Of a DNA stretch of 64,000 nucleotides, positions 1 through 13,000 are shown one piece after another (position 1 is the stretch's first letter; each line of letters starts with the position of its first letter). The translations under genes and the position numbers were made by a program. Below the pieces are notes generated by a model, which saw only the letters and a program-made list of their open reading frames with translations, had not been told where the DNA came from and did not search any database. The stretch is from Prunella strophiata. Lineage: Eukaryota; Chordata; Aves; Passeriformes; Prunellidae. The stretch is from NCBI GenBank assembly GCA_036583965.1, contig JAZBQD010000015.1:71526330-71590329 (forward strand), given 5' to 3'.

Positions 1-1570
1 TTTCAGGTTTAAGGTTTTTGTTTGTTTGTTTTTTGGGGTTTTTTAGTTGGTTGGGGTTTTGGGTTTGTCCCCCAGTGGCAGATTAGCCACTGATGGACAG
101 AACTGTTGCTGGGCTCTTTCATTACAAGGTTTGAGTCTGGTGCAACTTCACAACCAAAAGGCTCAGAAGAACATTGGCAAAATGAATTTACAGAATTTGG
201 AGGAAAACTTGGGAAACTTGGGAAGGTCCTTTCCTAAACAAAACTACAGCACCTTACTGCCACAAGAGGGTGCTTGCAAGCTCATCACTGGTCATTTCAG
301 AGCCTTTCACAGTGAAAATGTTCTGGAGGCTTTAAAATATTCTTTAGAGAAGAGACGGATTAGATACAGTGATAGATTCTGATGGTGTGAAAGGTTGTAC
401 ATTCATCTTTTGCTCAGTGTCAAAATGGAATTTATCTTTACAAAGATTTTGTGAGAGGTCTCATGAAAAAAACCTATGCATTCAAACACTCTATTAAGCT
501 TCTCGCAACAGATATCAACTACAACCTGCCTGCATCTGACAGAACATAACAGAAAGGAAAATGCATCTATTAAACACAGAGAGGAGTTGAATAATATGCT
601 TTAAAGCCAAAGGGAGCTCTTTTTGACAGAGTTATGTCAGTGCACAAAATGCATTTCACATGGCTTCTGAGTGCCCTACAAAATGCTTTTTAAATGATGC
701 AAACTCTCCTTTTCATCCCAAGTGTGTATGAAGGTATATGTATATTTAAAGACAAGGAGAGAAGTTCACAGTAGAGTTTGTCAGGCACAGGATTTGGAAG
801 TTGACATCTAAACTTGTTTCTGAATGTTCCCACAGGTCTTATGTGCTGAGAGAGTGCACTGCATACAGGTCACACCAGGTTTGGTTATGCTGTTAGATGA
901 TCCAGCTTTGACTATCATTTTGTTTACCTTTTAGGAGGTTTGTCTTTTTGAAAATAGAATAAACAAAATGCTTCAGTGATAGAATTCATGGGAATTTTGA
1001 CATCGGATTTTGAAGTAATCTGGCAATTGAGGGACTCTCCAAAATGTTTTACATATAATTATATCCAAAAGGGATGGTTTGAGCTTTATTACAAGCACTC
1101 TTTCTTCCAGTGATGCCCGAACTCACTGCAGCTTTGTGCAGCAAATGGCCAAAGCAGCAGGTGATCCCAGCCTCAGGTGTCCTCAGGAGGAAGCAGTCAG
1201 CACTTTTCTGCTTTGAATCCATCTGTAGCTGGAAACAGCTGTTCCAAGCAAAGCACAATAAGGTACTGTTCATTTAAGCACCCAGAAGTACATTATCCTT
1301 GTGCACAGAATTGTTTCCAGCCACTTGGGAGCCTTTGTGAACATTGCATATCAAGCCAGTGAAAGAAAAAGAAATAAAATTTAAATCCACTCACCATTTG
1401 CTGTATCAGGAGCCTGATGCTGGCAGGAGCCTGTCACATTGCCCCCCAATCCTCTGCAGTTAGTGGTTTGGGTTGCTAATGTTCAAAACACTTTGAAGTA
1501 AAGACATGGGATTTGTGGTAGAAATGCCTTCAGGGTTTTTATCAGGATCCCCTCATAAAAGTTCTGTACA

Positions 1571-1765
1571 TAGAATCACAGAATGGTTTGGGTTTGAAGA
1601 GGCCTTAGAGATCATCTGGGTTCCAGCCCCTCTACAATGAGCAGGGACATCTTCCACAAGACCAGGTTGCTCAGGACCCATCCAACCTGGCCTTGAACAC
1701 TGCCAGGGGTGGGGCATCCACAGCTTCTCTGAGCAGCCTGTCCCTGTGCCCCACCATGCTCACAG
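1571..1765 (-). mobile_element. CR1 LINE 3' fragment
   Basis: Begins tagaatcacagaatggttt and runs through agatcatctgg, accaggttgctcagga, ccaacctggccttgaacact and ggggcatccacagcttct, all hallmark avian CR1 3'-region words in reverse complement. The element therefore lies on the minus strand, 5'-truncated at about 1765. About 195 bp. Confidence 0.93.
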
Positions 1766-4700
1766 CCACCCACCATCATCACTATTTATTACTTGTACCC
1801 AACATGACAGTCCAAATAAAATTAAAATATGAAATTTAATCTGATAAAATTTGTTTTGCTTCCCCTACCATTTTCCCACACTACTTTCTGTTCTTTTCAG
1901 CCAAGCACCTCATGAACAGAACACAGAACTCTTTCTCAAAAATGGAATTCTGGGTTGTTTTTCCATGTTATTGAATCCTGATACAACTTCCTTTTATCTT
2001 ATATATAATGATGGTAAGCACCACTAGATGTCAGTTTATTTGAAATATATGTTACTTGTATCAAGCAGTATTTCCCTAAAGTTTCCTTACTTAGTCCTTC
2101 TCTAAAATTATGCCTTGTTTAGTTCTTCTGTGACCAGAGATCTTGCATACATTGCAAAGCTTTATTTTGGACTGATTGCATACATCAAATATCACTCTGT
2201 GGGAAAATGATCCCAGTTTCTTCTCTTTCCATGTAAAGTTCTTGATTCTGTATATTGCTTTGCTGCACATCAGTCACCTGTGACTAGTAAAGGAACTTCT
2301 CCTTCCTGCTGAAACTTCAGATTGATGAGTAGATTCCTAATCCTTTACCATCCTTAAGAATCCTTACCTTTACTGTCACTGAAAAATATTACAGTATTTT
2401 AACAAAATTGGTATTGAGCATGAATGTGTATATCTAACATCTTGGGAATTTTTTTTTTTTTTTTTTAATATGTGTCAATGGAATCACATTAAATTTCCTA
2501 ACTCAAGCATCTCAACATTGAAATATGCCCAAGCTAGTTGTGGCTGCTGCTGGCTTTTGTTCACATTTCAGTTCCAGCTGAGGTTCAGATGATAGAGCAG
2601 TAAAAGATTTTTCATATGATAACATAGAGCCAGTTGCTGCTGTTTCAAGAAGTGTCATCAAGTGTCAGCATAAGTCAGAGGAAAACAGCTGGCAATGCAG
2701 CCCAGGCCTCCTGTCACTCAATCAGCACAGCATCCCTTGGCTCATATTTTTTCTGCAGGCTTGTTCCCACTGCCAGATGTAATCCTGAGTGTCCTCTGCT
2801 TCTGGCCTACTTCTGCCATGGAAATGATTGTCCAGAGGATGTGATACAGCCAGGAACAAAGCAGCCCTTTTCTCCATGGATGGGGACAGGAGGTGCTGGC
2901 CACCACCAGCTGCTGGTCAGGTTTTACAGTCCAGAAATGTCTTCTGTGCTTCATCAGCCCTCCAGGCCCTTGGACATGGTGTGATTTGGGGTGAGAGGTG
3001 GTGGCAGATGGAGCAGATAAAGAAGTGTGAGAGAGAAGTCTCCCTCCACAGCTTCCTGGAGCATCCCTGGGGTGCAGGATGAGGTGTGGGGTTCCCAAGC
3101 ACCTGGGTGTTGTCTTACCTGGACTTTGTCTCATGGGAAGATTAGAACTCCCTGCAGGAGCAAGGAGAAAAGAAGAATCATTATTTTTGGTGTAATGCTC
3201 CTGTTCTCCTCTCATCAGGCTTCCCATGGGCTGAAGATAATCTCTTCAGTTGTCCTTTCCCCCAGACTTTGGTCAAGAAAGCTGTGTCAAAAGGCAGCCA
3301 GATGGCTGGTGTTGGGATATGTGGGGCAATGCAGGAGCTGGGCACATGTTCCAGCCTCCTGTGGAATGGTGCACAACCCTTACATCCCCATCAGCTCATA
3401 GGGTTTAGATTTCCTACAGAATTATTTGCTTTTATTATGTATCTTGATATTATTTAAAAAAAAAAAAAAAGAAAAAATAAAAGAGAAGGGTTAATATCTC
3501 ATAAGCATCTCTCAGAATTGCCACATATTTCTTATATATCCCACCCACTGGAATATCTCTGACTACTCAGCATGTATTTATTTGCCTTGTAAGTCCCTTA
3601 CGGCTCTTAGCAATTACTTCCAAGGTTTCTGCCAGCTGCTTGCATCACCAGTGATGCTGAAACTAATTCAGATGATGTCCATGTTAGTAAAGAAGGAAAA
3701 TCCCATTATTTTTATTACCTTTTCCTGTTGTCTGCTTTATTACACAAGTGGCACAGGTTCTCTTTGTTGTGTAATGCAAGCTTTTGCAGGCATAGTAAAA
3801 TGAACTTTCCTGGGACTATTTTTAGAGGTGATCATGGGGATTTGGATTAGAATAGATTAAGTAAAGATTTCTGCAGTGATGATACATATACCTTTACTTA
3901 AAGACATGTGACCTGGCTGATTGAAGAGGTGTTTATGAAATAAGTGAAGCTAAACACATCCCAAAAATTGGAGCAGAAAAATGATGGGTCATCATCCACG
4001 TGTCCATGGACTGTGTTTTTCTGTAGTGGAGCCTGGTCCATACTGGGAAATGGATCTGCAAATGCCCATAATGCTGCAAAGCAAAGGTGGATATTTTGTG
4101 CCTTCAGTATTGAGGCACTGGCAGGGTCAGTGCCATGTGAGGCTCGATTTTGGATACAGGATTAGGCTTTGGGCTGCTCTGTTCCTCTGCAGAAGCAGAG
4201 AGTTTTGCACACTGACTCTCCATCCGTGCTTGGATACCCTTTTTGTACTTCTCTGATCACTTTCCCTGTACTTCTCTGATCCTCTCCCCCCTTTCCACCT
4301 CCAGGCATGTGGAGTTTTGATCAAGCAACAGTTAGACAAAATTTATTTGATATTCCAGTTCTTTTTTTTTGTCACTTTCCCAATACAAATGTGCACGTGA
4401 CTAAGCTGTTGCAGTCCTTTCTTTAAAAGGTCAGCCTAAATTATTTTCTGCAGATAATATTAGAGCTTATGTGTTTGATGTATTTCTGTAGCACATAAAC
4501 ACCACTTGTCGAGGGACTGATGACCTGAATAATTACCTCGTCTCTGTCGCTGTTGGAATAATCAACCTAAACCAAATATAAAACAAGCTCAAGCCACTTT
4601 TGAAAGTTTCTCAGAGTGCCATTTTTATACTGTAAGGTTTTGTGCGTGATACAAAAATTAGCATATAGCAGATCATGGTGCTCAGTGCTACATTTTGCTC

Positions 4701-6945
4701 TTTTTAATACAACATAAATTTAGAATCTTTGTTAGAGTGAAGTTTCACACAGTTGCAGAGCTTTTAGTGGAGATCAGAATTATCAGAATTACCCTGAAAT
4801 TATTTTGGGAGATTTACTTTGAAATACTTGACCTGATTTTAATTTTTTTTCTTCTTTGTACAAGAATTATGATTATATATATAATTCTGTTATAGTGTGA
4901 GTTTTCTATAAGACAAAATATTGCACACATGAATTATTATTTTAATGAATCAACAAGAAAATGCTACAACACAACTTTTTATTCCTTTATTCTTTTTTAT
5001 TCTTTAATTTCTACTACTTGTGATGGTTTTTAATAGCATGTTTTTAACTTAGGCTTAATTTTCATTGTTGTCCTTGCATGTGATTATGGATTGCAATGAA
5101 TCATTATCTCATTTAATTCAATTACATGTGGTTTTAATCACTGCTAGTAAACCAGCCTTGCAGAATTGTCATTAGTACTTAGAGATGCATGCAAAGCAAA
5201 CTGGACAATTGTTTATCACAATTCTTGTGGAGAGCAATGGGTAATACCAGTTTAGCCTTTTGCCAGACTCATTTTGTCTGGGGTAATTGGCATAAAAACT
5301 ATAATAAGCTGTTTTCATTCTGAGCATCTTGATGGAAAATAAGTTGCCTGAAGAGAACTTTTAAAAAGCTAAATTAATTGCATGCTGTATGTGATTTGCT
5401 TGTTATTCAGCTTGAGTTCAATATTGATCCTTGAATATTTCTTGTGATCCCTGTTCTCTGTAATGATCTAGCATACAAATAACCTTACATCAGTAATTTT
5501 GTCAGAATATCTGATTTATAAAATTGTCTCCTGAGATATCCATGACCTCACTTAAACAGACATGTTATTATGTCATTAGCCAACACAACTGAGCAAGAGA
5601 GTTTATTTTCATAGAGGCAGCACTACTGCAGTCTTGCATGAAATCAAAGGCACATGGAGAATTATAATTCTAAACAGAATCAGAAGATTCACTGCTTGAG
5701 GAAGGTGTTGCAACATCTGATTAACTTCAGGTAGTCCCCTGCCTGTTATGTTAATTTGTGTGCTGTGAGAAGAAAATAAGAAAAGTAGTTATACTATTCA
5801 TTTAGAATATATGAAAAACAAGTATTTTATCGGGGACTGTTTTGTCATATATTCTAAATATATTTAATTTTTCTATCACTTCAAAACAAAGGGAGATCTT
5901 TCAAAACTGTGCTGGTTACACAAAAAATCATCATATACTACAGAAAAACTGTGGGAAAGCTCTGTGTAATGCCAAATATTCCGCAGAGGAAAGATAAAGC
6001 CCCCAATACCTGGAAGTATTGTGGCTTCTACTTGGAAAAAACCCATTACTGAGCAGACTTTCAACCTCCCTTCTGTGGAAAGATGACAGTAAATGTTAAT
6101 GTAGTTGGAGTGATAGATGGCTCACACTTTCTTTTTTGTCACATGGAGCCTGTGCGTGGTATTTGAAAAATGAAATGGGATCTGTTGCAAACCTTGTTTC
6201 ATATTTTAAGTCTCTTATGCACAGAGGATCTGTTTCACTGGCCTGGGAGAATGATGGGCAGCAACCCTGGCCACTGATCAAGAGAGAACAAGTCAGATAA
6301 CAGAGTACCCTTGAAAAGCAGGGATGCTGTGTTTGCATGCTGTGACATATGTGCAGTTACACTAATAATTGATGTTTATTACTATATATTAATGGGAATA
6401 GTTTGTGTTTTATTATTATTTAAAATAAGTGGTGTTTGAGGACATACAGAAGCAAAGAGAGGGGAAAGGATGCTGTTGAAGGAGAAAAGTCCTTTTAGGC
6501 AGAGAATATAATTTGAAGAATTATCAATCTTCTTTTCTCCTAAAGCCTTCACAAGTATTGAGTACTTGTGAGAATTGATCTTACTGACAAAAATAATGGT
6601 AAGATTCAATTTAAAAAATACTTTTTTTTTCCCATGTGCACTGAACATTTCATAATTGCACTGTGGCCTTTCGTATGAGGAGCAGAATAATGGATGCCTT
6701 TGGTAGAATATTAATGTCATCTCTCTTTTCAGGGTAACCAGATTCTTCAGGTTCAGTATTTTCTAACTAAAACTCATTTATTTTAGATTTTGAAAAGACA
6801 TTAAGTGCACAGCTGTATTTTCCTGCACACTGCTGTGATATAGGCTACTGCTTTACTGATCTCTTCAAAAGGCAATTTGCTGGAGGCGATTTTGTATCAC
6901 TTATTAATTGAGACTGTTGAAGGAGTTTTTAATATATGGAAATAT

Positions 6946-6980
6946 ATTTGTATACCAATATATTTTATTGGTATACAAAT
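6946..6980. repeat. Perfect 15-bp inverted repeat with 5-nt loop
   Basis: The arms 6946-6960 (atttgtataccaata) and 6966-6980 are exact reverse complements around the loop tattt. AT-rich flanks. It lies in presumed ANKRD33B intron 1; function unknown. Confidence 0.9.
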
Positions 6981-8382
6981 TTAAAGATTCTAGACTAATA
7001 AGTCACTTTGTTAGTGACTGATTTCACATGCTGGCTGATCTGTTTGTATTAGCTTTCAGCAAGCAGAATATAGACAGGGTCAGAAATGGATGCAAAGGAA
7101 AAAAAAGCAACCTGATAACATAAATTATCATTGTATCATTGCATGAGGACTTGGGAAATAACCATTAAATCCAGAAGTTTATTGCAACTTTCATCGTAAA
7201 GCTGCAGCCTCCTGCACCCCATTTCAGTATCTGACATGTTTGGAAGGGTTATGCAAAGGAAAGCAGTCCCCCAGGAAGCAGTCTGTCTCACCCACGTCCC
7301 ATAAAACTGCAAAAAGGGTGAAAAAAACCACATCAGCTTTACAGAAGGGACTTGTTTTTATTTCCTTATGCCATAGCTTGTTTTGCTTCTCAACCAGGGA
7401 CGGCTGGGCATACACTCCACTGACTGTTGGGTTCTCACACTCTTATCTGGCCCACTTCAGATTGGTAAAACTGTTCTTCAAGGATGATTTTCTGTGCTAG
7501 AGCATCATGTAATCCCTCAGAAAGCTCCTGCTCTCTCTTGCCTTTCTTTATCCTTAAGCAAGCAGTCTTTGATAAAATCTTTGGAAAATAAACTTCAGAA
7601 AATGTTGACACCTAAGTAATCCTTCTGGTTTTTAAACACAGAATGGTGAGTGAGTTTGATTGATTTGAAGATAATTTGTATTTTGTATCTGCTGAAATCA
7701 GAATGCCAGTTCCTATCTGTCCGCTAAAAGTAGGACAAAATCCCTCCATACTGTAATGCAAAAACCTCTTACAAAAAAAAACCCCAACCCCACAAATGTT
7801 TGTTATTAATTTTTTTTACAATCTTTTACTATATTTTTAAAATATTTTAACTTTATACTTTTACAAACAGAACAAAAACCCCAAACATTTTAAGCATCTG
7901 GTGACTATTTTTAGAACACAAAAATGTTCTGTTAAAATATACTGTAAGAATATCCTCTAGATATTGGGTGAAGCAGTTTGGTTTTTTTTTTTTTCATTAG
8001 AGATGATAGCTACTTTTAGTTGTTCTTACGGCCTTTTTGAAACTATCTTCAAAAATGCCATTCTTTTCAGTGAATAATAGAATCTCTCTTCTTATTGTCA
8101 AAAGCTTTTGGTCTCCAAACAATTGTAAACTTAATTTTCTGTTATCATAAGAAATGGACATTTTGCTGAATGACTGCGTGGTGTTTTAAATCTGCACAGC
8201 TTTTGGAGTTGTAAAGACCTATATCCTGATCATCAAGTGAAAAATTAAATTATTAAAGAATTGAAATAGTGCTCAAACTCTTACAAAATGGACATTGACA
8301 CTTTTTTTTTAAAAGCTAAAAACTATTACATTACAGTAAAACTTGGATTAATCTGTACAATTCCACCAGGAAGGTACATACA

Positions 8383-8387
<5 letters not shown>

Positions 8388-8425
<38 letters not shown>
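8388..8425. repeat. A homopolymer run, 38 nt
   Basis: Uninterrupted A run preceded by cattttt and followed by gctgaaaataaatgac. The longest homopolymer in the window. CR1 elements do not end in poly(A), so it is not a CR1 tail; it may be slippage expansion or assembly-inflated. Confidence 0.95.
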
Positions 8426-8428
<3 letters not shown>

Positions 8429-8999
8429 GAAAATAAATGACTTTTGGCAGAATCCTAGGTACAATTTCAATAGAAGGATTGCAGGTACTTCACAAGGAAA
8501 TGAAGATGCTCTTTATAAAGCAGTGGTAGGTGTTGCTTCATGCTGAGGGCAAGAGTGAATTGAGAACAAAAGAAAGCAGAGTAATTATTTTATTGAGAGA
8601 TGTAATTGAGAAATAACCTACATAGCCTGTGAACAGCCTGAAGAGTAGAAATTACCACTGTATCTCAATGAAGGTGTTTGCCACCTCAGCCAAGAGAACT
8701 ATCCAGAATGACAGTGAAACAGGACACTGAATGAGTAACTAACTAGTCAAGATGACAGTAAATCAGAAGCCACAATTGTCATCTGGTGAACATCTCTGTC
8801 TTAGTAACATCCATGGGGAGAAGAAATAAAGAGAATGTGTAGGCAAGAGAAACATGGTGGAGGAGTCAGGGTGGGCCATTCTGGTTCCATAACCAGGTTC
8901 TCCTTGCAAGTCTTTCGTGTGAGTGCATTTCAGGCAGGCAGGGTGAGCAGGCAGTTTGAGATTTGTGTCTCTCCCTCATCCTTTGGGCAGTCAGATGCT

Positions 9000-9115
9000 C
9001 ACGCTGAGCTCGGGCTCACTGAGTGACACGCTGGCAGCGAGGAGGGAGCGCGGGGAGCGCTGATTTATCTGCGCCTGCCCTCCCCTGCACCCATCAGCCC
9101 CTGGCAGATCAACGA
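9000..9115. promoter_or_regulatory. Short CpG-dense patch (possible regulatory element)
   Basis: About nine CpG dinucleotides in roughly 115 bp (including gcgcggggagcgctg) in otherwise CpG-poor AT-rich DNA, 0.8 kb before the ANKRD33B exon at 9921. Too short for a standard CpG island; no coding exon with a splice donor is evident. It might be an internal promoter or enhancer, or chance. Confidence 0.3.
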
Positions 9116-9920
9116 GGGCTGCCCAGGCAATCCTGAAGACTGGAGATAATGGCTTTAATCCTAGTGGTCAAGAGAGCAGCCAGGATTAAGCACTGTGGTT
9201 CCATTTAATTAATGACAAGTGTATTTTGCTGTATTTCAGGGAAGCTGTCAGTTTGCTGCTGTGGAGTGAAACACTATCTGCGTACCAAGCGTAGTTACAA
9301 GGTTTACCTTCCTGGCTTGGCTTCCTCCTGGAAATTTTACAGCCTCCAGCTGTCATAAAACACATTAAACAGGACCTCTAAAAACAATTTAATTTTATTT
9401 ATGGTTATAAAAAAAGGAGGCATAGTTCTAATGGGAAATTTGAATTATTTAAATATAGCAACAGGCAGTGTGAACACAGCTCCTGCCTACCACTTTCCCT
9501 TCATGGAGCAAATAGCTGTTTTTCAGAGAATTAATATGCAGAGCAGGTCCAGCTCATTTTACCTGCTGGGTTCATTTTATTATATAATAAAATCAGATTT
9601 ATTCTCATTTGGGTATAGAGTATATAGCCATATAAGCATAAGCCATTTATAAACAGTTACTTTGCATGTAGCATAATGTAATACCTACTCTCTTAGGTAT
9701 TTATGAGGAGCATCAAACATTACTTGCCAAAGGGCAGAGATAAAAATAAGTGTATGGATCTGAACATTGTGCCTGGAGGTGATCACTAGGTGTGCTGGTA
9801 CCTTTTCAGTTCTTCAGTCTGGAAAAAAAAAAATAAAATAAAACAGCTGTCTAGTAAGCTTCTTCAGTGAACTTTTCTCAGTCTGGCAAACCTAAGTCTC
9901 TCTTTATATTTTACTTACAG

Positions 9921-10050
9921 AATGGTCTTATCGTTGCCTGTTACCAAGGTTATGTGGATATTGTAATAGCCTTAGCACAATGCCCTCACCTTGATGTGAA
10001 CTGGCAGGACAACGAAGGGAACACGGCTCTAATTACAGCTGCACAGGCAG
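9921..10050 (+). CDS. ANKRD33B: ANKRD33B, second coding exon (ankyrin repeat)
   Basis: This 130-bp exon is bounded by a good acceptor (pyrimidine-rich, ending ttacttacag) and a consensus donor (CAG|gtaagg). Read from the first base it encodes 43 codons plus one base, beginning [15 protein letters not shown] and ending in [10 protein letters not shown]. These are one ankyrin repeat (with the VDVNWQD-type beta-hairpin turn, here [10 protein letters not shown]) and the first helix of the next. The sequence is close to the ankyrin region I know for vertebrate ANKRD33B, where the equivalent text is TGLIVACYHGFVD. The codon for the Gly after QA is split with the next exon (phase 1). The preceding exon, which in mammals carries an acidic N terminus and the first ankyrin repeat, is not in the window, so the gene is partial. 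The family is largely uncharacterised; ankyrin repeats bind proteins. The paralog ANKRD33 would be the alternative, but the C-terminal exon favours ANKRD33B. Confidence 0.93.
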
Positions 10051-13000
10051 GTAAGGTTCTCTGTACCACCTCTTACATGCAGGGTCTTGGGAGGAGTGTG
10101 TGTTTAGGCTACTATATTTCAAGATTATTTTTTCAAATCCCTGAAAGAAATTATTCTGTGTAAAATAACTCTGGCCAGGCCCACTCCCAAATAGGTTTGT
10201 CATTATTTTCTTTGAACTAATTAATCTACAGTAGTATTTATCCAGCAGATTAAGGGAGTAAAAGCTATATATTTTTAGTAGATGTCATTAATTATTTTAA
10301 CTTAAAAATAAAGAAAATCTTGTCCCAATTGTGCAGTATTACAGTGCTTTGTTCCTTTAAGCTGATTTTCCAATGTTTGCTCTGGCAAGCAACAATTGAA
10401 CACTGTGGATGTGTAATGTGCTGCATTAGTGCTTTTCTCCCATACTTTCTGCACCTACCTCAGAGGGTCTGTAGGAATTCATGACTGTAGGAAAACGTAT
10501 CATCATTAAGAAATACCTCATCTGCTAAGACATTCTTCATCCACTCCACAGCTGAAAAGCAGAAAACCTCAGCAGGATTTAGGATTTGCCAATGATCCTT
10601 TTGTAACAGCTGATATCAACATCGACCATGTTAATCCTGATGCAGGATGGAATTTAGCATAAGTTTTTCTTTCATCCCACCCAGCATGGTAATATTCAGT
10701 GAACGAGTCTGACAGATCACTTAGATGTAAGAGAAACTCCCGGGAGAGTTCCTTGCTTCCAGTGTTCAGTTAGAAAACAATCATTTGATTATTTCTGTTT
10801 AAACTGAAGGGCTGTCCTTCAATCTTTAAGGGAAGGTTTAGTTTCCTCTAACGAGTGTTAACAAAGTGCTAAAGCATGTAAATCAGGAAAATTTTCTCCA
10901 AGGAAGGATGCCATCACTTTGTAGTCTAAAAGCTTTTCCAGGGGCTGCCTGGCTCTGCATCTCTGGTTTCCTTTGCATCCTTCAAGAGCACTCTGCAAAG
11001 GTGGTCACTTTACAAGGAAATGCACAGCTGGCCTTTATCATGTCTGCTGACTGGTGAAGAGTCTGGGATGTTTGTGGGAGCTCGTGGGACATAGCCCTTA
11101 CTCCTGGACACTGGCTGCCTGAAGGGAACAAATTTCTATCAGGGAATATCCATGGGCACTACAAGCCATGTCTAAATATTGGAGCAGTTCAATTTCCATG
11201 TCAATTTAGTAGTAGTGCCACTGGACATTTCCAGGTAATTCCTAACCTTGCTTTGTATTGTACCAAAAAGTGAACTCTGCAAAAGTTCCTGCAAGATGGG
11301 TATTGAATACTGGAAGAAAGAGTTGTGACCACATTCATAGCAAAGTCATGAGTACAGTAGCTTTCCAAAAAAGGTGGAAAAGTTTCCAAAACACTAATCT
11401 GCTTTTATTTATCTGCCCTAATATAAATTTGAACTAAAAAAGGTTTAACACTGCCTCCTTCTTGACCTTTATAACTCATGATAATGAGCTCAGAATTAAT
11501 CTAGCAGGCTGACATTGACTTGACACTCTGCCAGTACTTGCTATTGATCCCAAAAGCAACTGGAAATGACTGTAGTCAACAGAAACTTATACAAACCCCC
11601 CACAAACTTGGATGTTTTCCCCTGCCTGTGCTAATCCTGAGCTACAGGGTTTACACCAGTCATTTAATTAATTATCACAAGATACTTCTGTAGTGTTAAT
11701 AAAGATTACTGTGAGGCTAACATTGCAACCAGAGGAGTTACAGTGCAATAGATGCTGCTTAATTATTGCTGGATGTTAAGTAGTAACACTGTGCAGTGTA
11801 TTAGAAGGACCTGAAAGCAAAGCTTATGCAAGCTTGCCTTTAGTGGAGAATTTATTTTTTGGGAGAGGGGTTAACTTTAGGCTGTGAAAGTAATCACATT
11901 TTTGCAAAATAAATTATTCTGAACACTGTTGCTTATACCAAAACTATGGGTTTTCCTGTGGAAAGTCTAATAGCAAATTCACCTTATTTCAAGTATCTGT
12001 GAGATGGTATTTGAAAGTTTCAGAAAGTGCTGCCATTTTTGTTATGATCCATTGCCAGGTGGGCCATCATGTATGGCCAGACCCCTAAGAGGAGCTGGAT
12101 GGGAAAAAACGTCTGGTCCTGAGGAGTTGTTCCTTGTGTTTTAGAGTCTGCATCTGCATTATGAGGTATAGATACCAAAAGAGATGACAGAGAGGTCTCT
12201 TCACTTGTGCTGAGGAGTTTAAAATCCACACTTGCCTATGGCATTTTATGACTGCCCAGACATAATGCTCAGATACGAGCATCAGCTTGAAACAAATAGG
12301 ATTAAAGAGCAACTAGAGTCTCAGAAGATGAGTGAATTCAGTTCCTCATATTGCTTTTGATAATTTGAGATTCTCATCCTCCAACAAAAGTATCTAAGGC
12401 TGAAGTTTTCAGCATGGGCTGACCAGAGAAAGACAGGTTGAAAGGATCAGTGAAAAGCAGTTCTGTCTTAACAAGCTTATTAGTATAGAAAAATAATCAC
12501 AAAGTGCTCTGCTTTATGTGTGTCACATTTGAAAATTGGTCTGTTCACCTGCTTTCTCAATATTTCCTATTTCTTATACCCCTTTTCAAAGAGAGCTTGC
12601 CTTCCAGAACTGTTAATTCATTGCACTCTGCAGCAGGTGGTGCCCAGAAATGGGTGGTGATGCTATTGAAGCAGAAGCAAAATCATTAAACATCATTACA
12701 AGGAAGATGCAGAATAAAAAGGGAGATTGATACAAACATGCGACTGAAATAACAAGTGGAAGAGGAAAATAAGGAAAATTACTTTTTTTTTTTCCTCAGT
12801 ACTGCTGCTGATAGGGACATAGCTAGATCAGTGTACAGTAATTGGCATGTGCTGGTGTTCAGAGGGACTTGTATTTGCTTACAAGCTATAGATGTTTTAT
12901 GTTACAGCCACCAGTTTGGGAGCCTTGCTGGGAACACAAAATTGGAAGTTATCCCAGTTTCTGTTTATTAAGAAAGACATGAGAACACAAACACCTAAAA

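Larger units (their letters stand above)
1..9920 (+). other. ANKRD33B intron 1 or 5' flank, no exon seen
   Basis: No exon with coding-like sequence and paired splice sites was found here. In particular, nothing resembles the acidic N terminus and first ankyrin repeat that should precede the exon at 9921. The stretch is AT-rich and contains a T/G-rich low-complexity start (1-65), one CR1 fragment (1571-1765), an 18-nt T run (about 2449-2466), a perfect hairpin (6946-6980), a 38-nt A run (8388-8425), and a small CpG-dense patch near 9000-9115. GC-richer overlapping frames at 2634-3400 look noncoding. Mammalian ANKRD33B has a very long first intron, so this assignment is inference. Confidence 0.6.

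Noticed and set aside
47..382. 111-codon open frame at the window start
   Set aside because: It begins in a T/G-rich low-complexity run, has no splice sites or domain and lacks conservation signs by eye.
2634..3401. Cluster of overlapping frames on both strands
   Set aside because: Several mutually overlapping frames of 60-160 codons without consistent coding signal; a GC-richer noncoding stretch explains them.
8830..9130. First coding exon of ANKRD33B
   Set aside because: No frame here resembles the acidic N terminus or first ankyrin repeat, and no suitable donor phase leads into the exon at 9921.
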